From positions 1 to 61,739 of the forward strand of contig CAMVMK010000008.1 of the NCBI GenBank assembly GCA_947168585.1: DNA of 61,739 bases, given 5' to 3'. This document shows positions 49,648-57,734 of this stretch, one piece after another. The notes under the pieces were generated by a model. It did no database searches. It was given only the letters and a program-made list of their open reading frames with translations, and was not told the DNA's origin. Position 1 is the first letter of the stretch; every line of letters starts with the position of its first letter. Both the position numbers and the translations under genes were made by a program. This DNA comes from an uncultured Fretibacterium sp. Lineage in GTDB: Bacteria; Synergistota; Synergistia; Synergistales; Aminobacteriaceae.

Positions 49648-51552
49648 GTGAAAATTTTATTTTTAATCTCGTTCATTTTTTTTCTCGCTAAGTGTTCACC
49701 GTCTTTCGCATCAATCCCCCCGTTAATCCCAATGGAAGATTTTTTCAAAAATGCAGAATCAGCAGCCTTTGCGATTTCTCCCGACGGAAAAAAATTAGCT
49801 TTCGCGCGTTCGTGGGAACACCGAATGAATGTCTATATCCGCGATATTGCTTCAGGGGAAGAAAAAAGAATTACATCAGCTAAAGAACGCGACATAGCCG
49901 GATTTTTCTGGAAAGGCAACGATAAAATAGTTTATGCTCAAGACTCCGGCGGCGATGAAAATTTTCATATTTATATTACCGATATTAAAGGGCAGTCTGA
50001 CCGACAGGCAGGCCAAGAACATAGAGATTTAACTCCGTTTGAAAAAGTCCGCGCGGGAATTTTAGACGACCTCGAAGACGATCCTAATCATATGTTAATC
50101 GACATGAATAAACGTAACCCCGAAGTCTTTGACGTTTACCGCTGCGACATTAATACGGGCGAATTAACTTTAGTCGCTGAAAATCCCGGCTCTATAATCG
50201 GCTGGATGACTGACCACGCCGGAAAATTAAGAGCTGCTATCGACACTGACGGAGTCAACACAAGTTTTTTATATAGAACGACTGAAGATGAAGAATTTAG
50301 AGTATTAAAGACTACGAATTTCAAAGAAACTTTCGAGCCTGTTTTATTTGCTTACGATAATAAAATGATGTACATTGAGAGCAATCTCAGCAGCGATAAA
50401 ACCGCGCTCTATACTTTCGATCCGGAAGAAAATAAAGTTTTAGATTTAGTTTTTGCCCACGATGAAGTTGATTTAGGCAGTGTCATGCACTCTAAGAAAA
50501 AGAAAAAAATTACGGGCGTTACTTTCGTTACTGACAGACGGCACTATAAATTTTTTGACGAAGACCGCGAGGAACTTCAAAAAACTCTCGATAACTTTTT
50601 CCCGGACTACGAGGCTGCAGTCTCAGATATGGACGATGACGAAACACGCATAATCGTCAGGACTTACAGCGATAGAACGCGCGGAGCTTATTATCTTTAT
50701 GATAGAAACGATAATTCTATCTCGAAACTTGCTGAACTTTCTCCGTGGCTCAAAAAAGATGAAATGGCTCCGATGAAAGCAATTAATTTTAAGTCCCGCG
50801 ACGGCTTGACTATTCACGGTTATATAACTTTGCCGCTCGGAGTTGAAGCAAAAAATCTGCCGCTTGTAGTAATTCCTCACGGAGGTCCGAGCGCGAGAGA
50901 TTACTGGGGATTTGACTCAGTCGCTCAATTTTTAGCTAATAGAGGTCTTGCAGTCTTAAACGTAAATTTCAGAGGCTCGACAGGTTACGGCAAAGAATTT
51001 TGGACAGCAGGCTTCAAACAGTGGGGCAGAAAAATGCAGGACGATGTTACTGACGGAGTTTTATGGGCAGTCGGTGAGGGTATCGCGGACAAAGACAGGC
51101 TCGCTATTTTCGGAGGAAGTTACGGAGGTTACGCGGCACTCGCAGGAGCAACTTTCACGCCGGATTTATACGCCTGTGCTGTTAGTTACGTAGGTCCTTC
51201 AAATATTTTCACTCTGCTCGAAACTATTCCGCCTTATTGGAAGCCCATGCTCGAAATGGAATACGAAGAAATCGGCGACCCCGTCAAAGATAAAGAACTG
51301 CTCGAAGAAATTTCGCCGGTCTTTCACGCTGAAAATATAAAAATTCCGCTCTTCATTGCTCAAGGTGCTAACGACCCGAGAGTTAATAAAGCCGAGTCGG
51401 ATCAAATTGTCGAAGCCGTAAGAAAAACAGGCCAAGAAGTTATTTACATGGTCAAAGAAAACGAAGGGCACGGATTCCAAAACGAAGAAAACAGATTTGA
51501 TTTTTACAGACAGCTTGAAGAATTTTTCAGGAAATATTTAGACGCAAGATAA
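49648..51552 (+). CDS. Exported S9-family (prolyl oligopeptidase-like) peptidase
   Basis: A 634-residue protein from GTG at 49648 (AAAGGAGAC upstream). Signal peptide KILFLISFIFFLAKCSPSFA, with a Cys that might be a lipobox (LAKC). N-terminal beta-propeller (about 40-360) with repeats such as FAISPDGKKLAFARSW. Catalytic alpha/beta hydrolase: IPHGGPSARDYWGFD, nucleophile IFGGSYGGYAALAG, Asp in GANDPRVNKAES, and His in NEGHGFQNEENR. Cleaves peptides in the periplasm. Confidence 0.93.
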   Translation: MKILFLISFIFFLAKCSPSFASIPPLIPMEDFFKNAESAAFAISPDGKKLAFARSWEHRMNVYIRDIASGEEKRITSAKERDIAGFFWKGNDKIVYAQDSGGDENFHIYITDIKGQSDRQAGQEHRDLTPFEKVRAGILDDLEDDPNHMLIDMNKRNPEVFDVYRCDINTGELTLVAENPGSIIGWMTDHAGKLRAAIDTDGVNTSFLYRTTEDEEFRVLKTTNFKETFEPVLFAYDNKMMYIESNLSSDKTALYTFDPEENKVLDLVFAHDEVDLGSVMHSKKKKKITGVTFVTDRRHYKFFDEDREELQKTLDNFFPDYEAAVSDMDDDETRIIVRTYSDRTRGAYYLYDRNDNSISKLAELSPWLKKDEMAPMKAINFKSRDGLTIHGYITLPLGVEAKNLPLVVIPHGGPSARDYWGFDSVAQFLANRGLAVLNVNFRGSTGYGKEFWTAGFKQWGRKMQDDVTDGVLWAVGEGIADKDRLAIFGGSYGGYAALAGATFTPDLYACAVSYVGPSNIFTLLETIPPYWKPMLEMEYEEIGDPVKDKELLEEISPVFHAENIKIPLFIAQGANDPRVNKAESDQIVEAVRKTGQEVIYMVKENEGHGFQNEENRFDFYRQLEEFFRKYLDAR

Positions 51553-51556
51553 AAAT

Positions 51557-51583
51557 AGTTAGAAGTTAGGGGTGAGGTGTTAG
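51557..51583. repeat. 7-base repeat block after peptidase gene
   Basis: GTTAGAAGTTAGGGGTGAGGTG followed by TTAG; a member of the dispersed family, directly downstream of the S9 peptidase stop. Confidence 0.75.
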
Positions 51584-51647
51584 TTTTTTCCCCGAGCTTA
51601 GTTTTTTGATAAAAATAAAATTTGAAGTACGCGCAAAGTTTTTTAAG

Positions 51648-51681
51648 TTAGGAGTTAAAGACCTTGCTCCTAATTTTTTTT
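51648..51681 (+). terminator. Rho-independent terminator of the peptidase transcript
   Basis: TTAGGAG, a 12-base loop, CTCCTAA, then eight Ts. The stem half TTAGGAG is a 7-base repeat unit. Confidence 0.85.
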
Positions 51682-51698
51682 GCGTTAAAAATTTTCAT

Positions 51699-51727
51699 AA
51701 AAACAAGGGAGAATTGCTCCTCCCTTT
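51699..51727 (-). terminator. Terminator of the 27-residue peptide unit
   Basis: Minus strand: AAGGGAG-GAGCAATT-CTCCCTT followed by GTTTTTATG. It lies 10 bases after the stop of the small gene at 51736. Confidence 0.8.
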
Positions 51728-51735
51728 GAACTTCC

Positions 51736-51819
51736 CTAAACACGTTTCGTAATTGACAACGTGATATGGAAGCACCCGAGCCAGAAGGTCAGGTTAAAAA
51801 TTTTCAATATCTTTTTCAC
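51736..51819 (-). CDS. Candidate 27-residue hydrophobic peptide
   Basis: GTG start at 51819 with a strong GGGAGGGGGGAAT seven bases upstream, stop at 51736, then a terminator. The peptide has KKILKIFNLTFWLGCFHITL with basic ends, a single hydrophobic segment of type I toxin or small membrane peptide shape. In its leader lies TCTGATCAAC, matching the loop of the next hairpin upstream. The function is an inference. Confidence 0.5.
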   Translation of the reverse strand: MKKILKIFNLTFWLGCFHITLSITKRV

Positions 51820-51888
51820 GGCTATTCCCCCCTCCCTTTTTTAGGAGTTGCCCGTTGATCAGACGAGCTGGGAAAATTTTATCATAAA

Positions 51889-51980
51889 TAAAAAAAATTC
51901 GCTCCCCGCTTGATCAGAGCAAGGGAGTCTTTAGGGTTATTGCCGTTACTTAAGATATTGATATAAAAAATTATAGCACA
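51889..51980 (-). ncRNA. Candidate small RNA ending in a TGATCA-loop terminator
   Basis: An extended -10 box TGCTATAAT reads leftward at about 51979-51971. A perfect terminator lies at 51929-51901 on the minus strand (GACTCCCTT, GCTCTGATCAAGC, GGGGAGC) followed by AATTTTTTTT. The RNA would be about 75 bases. Its loop TGATCA is self-complementary and recurs in the leader of the 27-residue gene, a possible kissing or antisense site. Confidence 0.4.
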
Positions 51981-52077
51981 GAAATTTTATTCCGCTGCTA
52001 AAAAATTTTTCGAGTGTGATAAAATTCAATTTACTACATTTTTATCTTAATTTTTATTTAAGGAGGCCGATTTTATT

Positions 52078-52494
52078 TTGTCCCCTAAAGGAGTTCACTA
52101 CATTGTCGAAGTCTCAGGCTGCGACGATACGATAACTAACGTCCCGAAGCTTCAAGATATTTTAGTCGAAGCTGCTAAGCGTGCTCATGCTCAAGTCTGG
52201 TCAGTATCTTTCAACAAATTCCCACCGAACGGAGTAAGCGGAGTCGTAGTAATCAGTGAAAGCCATCTTTCCGTTCATACTTGGCCCGAAGTTAATTACA
52301 TGGCTCTCGATATTTACACCTGCGGCGCACACACTGAACCTATGCTTGCGGTTGATTATGTCTTAGAGCAGGTAAAAGCAAGCCACATTCACATCACCGA
52401 AATAACACGCGGACTTGATGACAATGACGAAAAATTTTATCATTCGTTCATAACTTGGGAAGAAAATAGAGTTAATGGTCTCAAGAAAGATTAG
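52078..52494 (+). CDS. speD: S-adenosylmethionine decarboxylase proenzyme
   Basis: A 138-residue prokaryotic SpeD starting at TTG (AAGGAGGCCG upstream). The self-cleavage site ESHLSVHTWPE (Ser65) forms the pyruvoyl group; Cys in YTCGAHTEPMLAVDYV and active-site residues FPPNGVSGVVVISESH are present. It makes decarboxylated SAM for spermidine synthesis. The AT-rich region upstream contains the small peptide unit on the other strand. Confidence 0.95.
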   Translation: MSPKGVHYIVEVSGCDDTITNVPKLQDILVEAAKRAHAQVWSVSFNKFPPNGVSGVVVISESHLSVHTWPEVNYMALDIYTCGAHTEPMLAVDYVLEQVKASHIHITEITRGLDDNDEKFYHSFITWEENRVNGLKKD

Positions 52495-52520
52495 CAATTA
52501 AGGAGTATTTTTTAATAATT

Positions 52521-53402
52521 ATGAAACATTTTTTTGAAAGACCCTTGCCGAGTTATACGTTTGAAATTTTTCCTCCAAAGGGCAACGCGAGCACAGCAGG
52601 AACTTACGCCGTTATTGACAGCCTTGTCTGTTTCAATCCGGATTTAATCAGCGTTACTTACGGCGCGGGCGGTACGAGCCGGGACAACACTGTCGAGATA
52701 ACGAGCGGAATTCAAAATAAATATAAAGTCTGCGGAGTTGCTCACTTAACCTGCGTTGGAACAACACGCAAAGAACTTCACGAAATTCTCGACAGACTTA
52801 AGGCCAACAACGTCAAAAATATTTTGGCTCTTCGCGGCGACTTGAAAGACGAAAACGATTTAGGCGAATTTCATCACGCTTCGGAATTAATAAAATTCAT
52901 TAAAGAAGAATACGGCGATGAGTTTGATATTTTTGCGGCGTGCTACCCTGAAAAACATCCGGAAGCTAAATCTATGGACGAAGATTTGAAATATCTCAAA
53001 GAAAAATGCGATTTAGGCGTAAAGGCTTTAATCTCGCAGTTATTTTTTGACAACGATATTTTCTGGGAGTGGCGCGAAAAAGCCCGTTCAATCGGAATAA
53101 CTCAGCCTATAATCGCAGGAATTATGCCGATAACTTCAGCGGCTCAAATTTCAAAAGTCGTTGAACTTTGCGGAGCTTCTGTGCCTGTTCCTGTCCGCAG
53201 GTTCGTGAACGCTTACGATTATAATCAGGCAGCTATGAAAGATGCCGGAATAGCTTACGCTACAGAGCAGATTATTGATTTAATCGCACGCGGGGTTGAC
53301 GGTATTCATCTTTACACTATGAATCAGCCCGACACCGTCAGACGTATTGATTTAGGGATCCGCTCTGTTCTTTACACTAAACGTTATGAGGCCCGCGGAT
53401 AA
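52521..53402 (+). CDS. metF: Methylenetetrahydrofolate reductase
   Basis: A 293-residue TIM barrel. TFEIFPPKGNASTAGTYAVI, ISVTYGAGGTSRDNTVEITS, LALRGDLKDEN (FAD), CYPEKHPEAKSMDEDLKYLK, and LISQLFFDNDIFWEWREKAR. Reduces methylene-THF to methyl-THF for methionine synthase. Overlaps the next gene by 17 bases. Confidence 0.95.
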   Translation: MKHFFERPLPSYTFEIFPPKGNASTAGTYAVIDSLVCFNPDLISVTYGAGGTSRDNTVEITSGIQNKYKVCGVAHLTCVGTTRKELHEILDRLKANNVKNILALRGDLKDENDLGEFHHASELIKFIKEEYGDEFDIFAACYPEKHPEAKSMDEDLKYLKEKCDLGVKALISQLFFDNDIFWEWREKARSIGITQPIIAGIMPITSAAQISKVVELCGASVPVPVRRFVNAYDYNQAAMKDAGIAYATEQIIDLIARGVDGIHLYTMNQPDTVRRIDLGIRSVLYTKRYEARG

Positions 53403-53970
53403 ATTAATCACCGATGCTTTACGTTATATGAAAGTCCCGCCTGACTCGCACAGCCCTGAATTAATTGAGACAGTGAGTCGGGCTTTTAATTCTCTTGAAA
53501 AAATTATGACTCCGCGCTGTGTTTACGGAAGATTTTTTATAAAAAAATTTAATGAAAATATCGAAATTGAGGGCGCAAAATTTTTCAGCCGTGATATAAC
53601 TCGTTTAACTTCACGTTCAGACGAATGTTATTTATTAGCGGCGACACTCGGCCATGAAGTTGACAGACAGATTTTAATAGCCTCGCAAAAAAATATGCTT
53701 GAGGGACTTACTCTTGATGCCTGCGCTTCTGTAAAAATTGATGATTTTATTGACGGATTTATTAAGAACGAAATTAAACCCGGCCTTAAAGACGGAGAAT
53801 TTTTAACTTCGCGTTTCAGTCCCGGCTACGGCGATTTAAGCATGAATGTTACAGAAGATATTATAGCAATTTTAGACGCAACGAAAAGAATAGGGCTTTC
53901 TGTTACGAAATCTTTAATGATGACTCCGGTTAAATCCGTAACGGCTATAATGGGGCTCGCAAAAAAATAA
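53386..53970 (+). CDS. Methionine synthase reactivation-domain protein
   Basis: A 194-residue stand-alone protein related to the C-terminal activation domain of MetH: CYLLAATLGHEVDRQI, ACASVKIDDFIDGFI and RFSPGYGDLSMNVTEDI, the SAM-binding signature. In many anaerobes it is a separate gene next to metF. It reactivates the B12 cofactor; the anaerobic cobalamin genes in this window fit. The MetH core is not in view. Confidence 0.9.
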   Translation: MRPADKLITDALRYMKVPPDSHSPELIETVSRAFNSLEKIMTPRCVYGRFFIKKFNENIEIEGAKFFSRDITRLTSRSDECYLLAATLGHEVDRQILIASQKNMLEGLTLDACASVKIDDFIDGFIKNEIKPGLKDGEFLTSRFSPGYGDLSMNVTEDIIAILDATKRIGLSVTKSLMMTPVKSVTAIMGLAKK

Positions 53971-54005
53971 AGTAAAATATAAAAGACTCCGAAGATATAA
54001 TAAAA
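53968..54005 (+). promoter_or_regulatory. Candidate flagellar (sigma-28-like) promoter
   Basis: TAAAG at 53968, about 15 bases, then CTCCGAAGAT, a loose match to TAAA-N15-GCCGATAA. A TATAAT-like word (ATATAATAAAA) follows. Tentative. Confidence 0.3.
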
Positions 54006-54023
54006 CTATTAGGAGGCTTTTTC

Positions 54024-54074
54024 ATGGAAGAAAGATTCTTTAATAACGTGGGGGGGGGTAACGAATTGCGGTAA
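54024..54074 (+). CDS. Leader peptide with a G9 tract before the flagellin gene
   Basis: ATG at 54024 with TAGGAGG upstream; 16 codons (MEERFFNNVGGGNELR) with a run of nine G at 54050-54058. With 8 G it would read on and stop at a TGA overlapping the flagellin ATG (ATGA); with 10 G it would stop at once. This suggests a phase-variable translational coupling. Function inferred. Confidence 0.5.
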   Translation: MEERFFNNVGGGNELR

Positions 54075-54110
54075 AAGTCGTTATTGCCTGATTTTAGGGG
54101 TGATTTCGCA

Positions 54111-57100
54111 ATGAGAATAGCGAATAATGTCCCCGCTCTTAGTGCGTTCAATTCACTTAATTCTGCTAATAACAATCTTCAAAAAGTCATTAAACAAGTT
54201 TCAACAGGTTTAAGGATTAATTCCGCTGCCGATGATGCCGCAGGACTCGCCATAAGCGAAAATATGCGTGCTCAGTCAACAGGACTCGAACGTTCAATCA
54301 AAAATGCTCAAGACGGAATTTCTTTGCTTCAAACTGCCGAAGGTGCACTCGGCGAAACTAACTCAATGCTTCAAAGGATGAGAGAACTCGCCGTTCAGGC
54401 CGCCAATGATACTTTGACAACTCAAGACCGAAGCTATCTTCAAATGGAAATTGATAATTTGAAAGACTCGATCAACCGCATCGCCGACACCACGCAGTTC
54501 AACACGAAATTTATTTTGGACGGAAGCAGCTGCGGAAAATGCGAATCGACCGAAACGACAACCAAAGGTTATATCAAAGGCGCAATTGATATTGAAGGAA
54601 ATTATAAAATTCAAGTCAGAGCAAAACCCGGCCAAGCTCAAGTTCAAAAGTCAACGATTTTCAAAGTCTGCAACGAAAATGTCGTAACGAATCAGCAATT
54701 AAACGCTAACAACGGGATCGGCAATGTTGCTATCGATAATCTTCCGGCGGGCGATTACAACATCACGGCAACCCAAGCCGGCGGCGGAGAAGTTACAAAC
54801 ACTTACAAGCGCACCGCAATTGTTGAGGCTTCGTCAGGCAATACCAGCACAAAAGCCGAAACTCTCAGAATCACTCTCAACGGGGAAGATTTAGACGGGA
54901 AAAAACTTTATTGGCCTACGAGCACCAGCAGCACTTCAAGGTCTTCTTATTATAGAATCATATCAATACCAAGCGGAAAAACTGAAGCCGAGATCGCGCA
55001 ACTTATTGCCAATGAGATTAATAATAGTCGAACCGATGGAAAACTAAAATTAATGAGTGCTGGCAGAATCGGAGAAGAATCTGCAGTCGAATTTGAAGCG
55101 GAAGCTAAAGTTGTTGACGGAAAATGCGAAATTACTTTGACTTCTACGGAAGGTTTAATGACCTCGCCGACAATAAGGACAATTCCCGGAGCAACTACAG
55201 AAATCAGCTCTCTTACCCAAGACAATTCTGGAAGTTTTCAGCAAAATACAGCTTCAATACAGCCTGAAGTTGAACGCGGCAACGAGGGAACGGATCCTGA
55301 AACTCTCACAGTAACAATTTCCAGCACGGTAAACGGAAACACTGAAACAAAAGAGTTTACTCATACGATTGCAGCCGGTGCCAGCCAGTCGGATATTGCT
55401 AACATCTTTAAGACATATTCCGAAACGGCTACGCTTAACGGAAAAACTGTAAAAATTACAGGAAAATCCGTTCCCGGCAAAGAGAATTTCTTTAGACTTG
55501 AGGCAACTGACGATACGGACAGTAATATTTCAATAAGTCTTAGTCTTTCGTCAGCTAATGATGCTGATAAACAAACAAAACTTTCCAGCCTGACTTCAAA
55601 CTCTACTGCGAGATACACTACGAAATACGATGGAACTGTAACGGCAGGTAATACCAGCCAAAATACTGAACGCATAGAACTTGATTATCGCCACACAAAT
55701 CTTCACACGCTAGTTGATGTTGATGTTCCTGCGGGGACAAAAGAACCTAAAGACATAGCAGCATTAATCAAGGCGAAAATTTCAGAGCAATATCCTTCAG
55801 GCGAGATCTCAATCGATGGAGATAAATTTTCCATAGTCTGCGATGTTAACGATGCTAGTTTTTCTTTGCAGGCAATCGGAGCATCAAGAAGTGTCAGTTT
55901 TAATCTTGACTATATCTCAGCAACCGGCACCACCGTCTCTGCAACAACGATAAAAGAGCCGGAAATGCGGACGGACGATCCTGCACCTGAAGTTGCTACA
56001 AGCGCGTTAGTTTCGAGTTCGCAATTCTATTGCAGCGAAGAAGCCGCAGAATCAATTTCGCCGTCCGTAAATTCAAAAACGCAAAATAACGCGAGCATGA
56101 TTTTTGAAGTTACTGGCAAAACTTACGATCAAGCAGCGGGCGGATATGTTTTGACGCTTTCTGCAGCTTCAAACGTTTTGACAGCAGACGGAAACACGGC
56201 ACGTTATTCAGACGACAAAATCATAATTTCAACAGGCAACAAAACCGTAAATATCGGCTCTCTGCTCGGCGAAGACGAATCTCATATGTCCTTGACCCTT
56301 GACCCCGATAAATTTGAAGTCGGAAATAAATTCGTTTACAACGTCAGCGGCAACGGAACAACAGCAACGCCCGTAACGACTTCGCTTTACATGAGCCATC
56401 AGCAGGACGCAAAATGGCCTCAGGCTTGGGAATGGGAAGAGCCTTACGAAACTACTTATCCGAGTTCAGGGCCGTATTTTAATGTTAATGCCGATTCAAT
56501 TTCAAACCGTGAAATTCATTTCAGGAATTTTTATCTCAACACTGAAAACGGAAACGTTATCGACAGCGATATAAAACTCGCTTTTAATGAAGACTTCGGA
56601 AAACGAGCCGCGTCATTCCCTGACGCTCCCGAAGATCCGTTAAACCGCAGCAGTGAAATTTCTTTAGCTTCTTTCACGTCAAATTATCCCGGTAAAGTCG
56701 CTGACGGTTCAACAAAACTTCGCGACCTCGATCAGTTTTATAACAAGTCCGGCGTTTTTATGCTTGAAGAGCCTCAAAAAATCACGATCACTCAAAACGA
56801 TGGCAAAAAAACTCAAATAACTCTCTACGGAACGGACACTCTCAACGACGTAGCAAAAAAACTTAATGACGCAATCGCCGATGATTTAGGTCAGGGAATG
56901 TACGTGCGTGGCGGCGACGCGAATAAAATCGTTACTTTTGTTGAAAATCCTACCGAAGGCACAGGACTTGAAACTGTCGAAGGAACTTTCATAATCCGTT
57001 CGTTAATTCCCGGCACAGCGGGCGAGCTTACTTTCTCAAGCTCTTACGGAGAATTAATCGACAATTTAGGGCTCAACACTGTTCAAAATTCCGATGAGGG

Positions 57101-57710
57101 TTATTATGACGTGTCTGTTTCAAACGCTCACACCGGCGAAATAATAACAGGCAACGTAAAAATAATGGGCAATATGCTTCGCGGAGTCATTCACGAAAAT
57201 ATTGACGTTGAATTTGATCCAATGGCCGGAGTTTCAGCCGTATGGAGCGAAGATGATAAAAATTTCATTCTCGTTCCTGACGAAAAAGCCTATACGACTT
57301 TCCTGCACGTTGTGAAAAATAATATAAGTTTCCACACCGGAGCAAACGAAGGCGAAAAAATTCAGCTTGACATCGGCGATATGACAGCCGCAGGGCTTGG
57401 CCTTAAAAGTGTCAGCGTTACGACAGCAGCCAGAGCCGAAAGATCTATAACGCTTCTTGATGAAACGATAAGGCGAATTTCTGCACAACGCGCAAAAATC
57501 GGAGCTTACGAAAACGCTCTCGAACATACGATTGAAAATTTGACGACATCGAACACGAATTTAATTTCGTCCGTGAGCAGAATCAGAGACGCTGATATAT
57601 CAAAGTCAATGCTTGATCTCGTGAAATATCAAATTATTCATCAGTCCGGGACTTCAATGCTTGCTCAAGCTAATCAGCTTCCGCAGTCAGTCTTAAATTT
57701 AATTCAATAA
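54111..57710 (+). CDS. Giant flagellin 1 (about 1199 aa)
   Basis: N-terminal D0/D1: MRIANNVPALSAFNSLNSAN and STGLRINSAADDAAGLAISE; C-terminal D1/D0: AQRAKIGAYENALEHTIENL and SMLAQANQLPQSVLNLIQ. Residues about 150-1100 form a very large variable insert of repeated beta-rich domains and the DLDQFYNKSGVFMLEEPQ segment shared with the next gene. Most flagellins have 270-600 residues. Start at 54111 chosen by TAGGGGTG upstream and the usual MRIxxN start. The filament surface would be unusually large. Confidence 0.96.
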   Translation: MRIANNVPALSAFNSLNSANNNLQKVIKQVSTGLRINSAADDAAGLAISENMRAQSTGLERSIKNAQDGISLLQTAEGALGETNSMLQRMRELAVQAANDTLTTQDRSYLQMEIDNLKDSINRIADTTQFNTKFILDGSSCGKCESTETTTKGYIKGAIDIEGNYKIQVRAKPGQAQVQKSTIFKVCNENVVTNQQLNANNGIGNVAIDNLPAGDYNITATQAGGGEVTNTYKRTAIVEASSGNTSTKAETLRITLNGEDLDGKKLYWPTSTSSTSRSSYYRIISIPSGKTEAEIAQLIANEINNSRTDGKLKLMSAGRIGEESAVEFEAEAKVVDGKCEITLTSTEGLMTSPTIRTIPGATTEISSLTQDNSGSFQQNTASIQPEVERGNEGTDPETLTVTISSTVNGNTETKEFTHTIAAGASQSDIANIFKTYSETATLNGKTVKITGKSVPGKENFFRLEATDDTDSNISISLSLSSANDADKQTKLSSLTSNSTARYTTKYDGTVTAGNTSQNTERIELDYRHTNLHTLVDVDVPAGTKEPKDIAALIKAKISEQYPSGEISIDGDKFSIVCDVNDASFSLQAIGASRSVSFNLDYISATGTTVSATTIKEPEMRTDDPAPEVATSALVSSSQFYCSEEAAESISPSVNSKTQNNASMIFEVTGKTYDQAAGGYVLTLSAASNVLTADGNTARYSDDKIIISTGNKTVNIGSLLGEDESHMSLTLDPDKFEVGNKFVYNVSGNGTTATPVTTSLYMSHQQDAKWPQAWEWEEPYETTYPSSGPYFNVNADSISNREIHFRNFYLNTENGNVIDSDIKLAFNEDFGKRAASFPDAPEDPLNRSSEISLASFTSNYPGKVADGSTKLRDLDQFYNKSGVFMLEEPQKITITQNDGKKTQITLYGTDTLNDVAKKLNDAIADDLGQGMYVRGGDANKIVTFVENPTEGTGLETVEGTFIIRSLIPGTAGELTFSSSYGELIDNLGLNTVQNSDEGYYDVSVSNAHTGEIITGNVKIMGNMLRGVIHENIDVEFDPMAGVSAVWSEDDKNFILVPDEKAYTTFLHVVKNNISFHTGANEGEKIQLDIGDMTAAGLGLKSVSVTTAARAERSITLLDETIRRISAQRAKIGAYENALEHTIENLTTSNTNLISSVSRIRDADISKSMLDLVKYQIIHQSGTSMLAQANQLPQSVLNLIQ

Positions 57711-57734
57711 AGATAACGCAGGAGGATTTTAACA

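Noticed and set aside
51199-51480. 93-residue minus-strand frame inside the S9 peptidase gene
   Set aside because: Shadow of a clearly conserved catalytic region on the plus strand.
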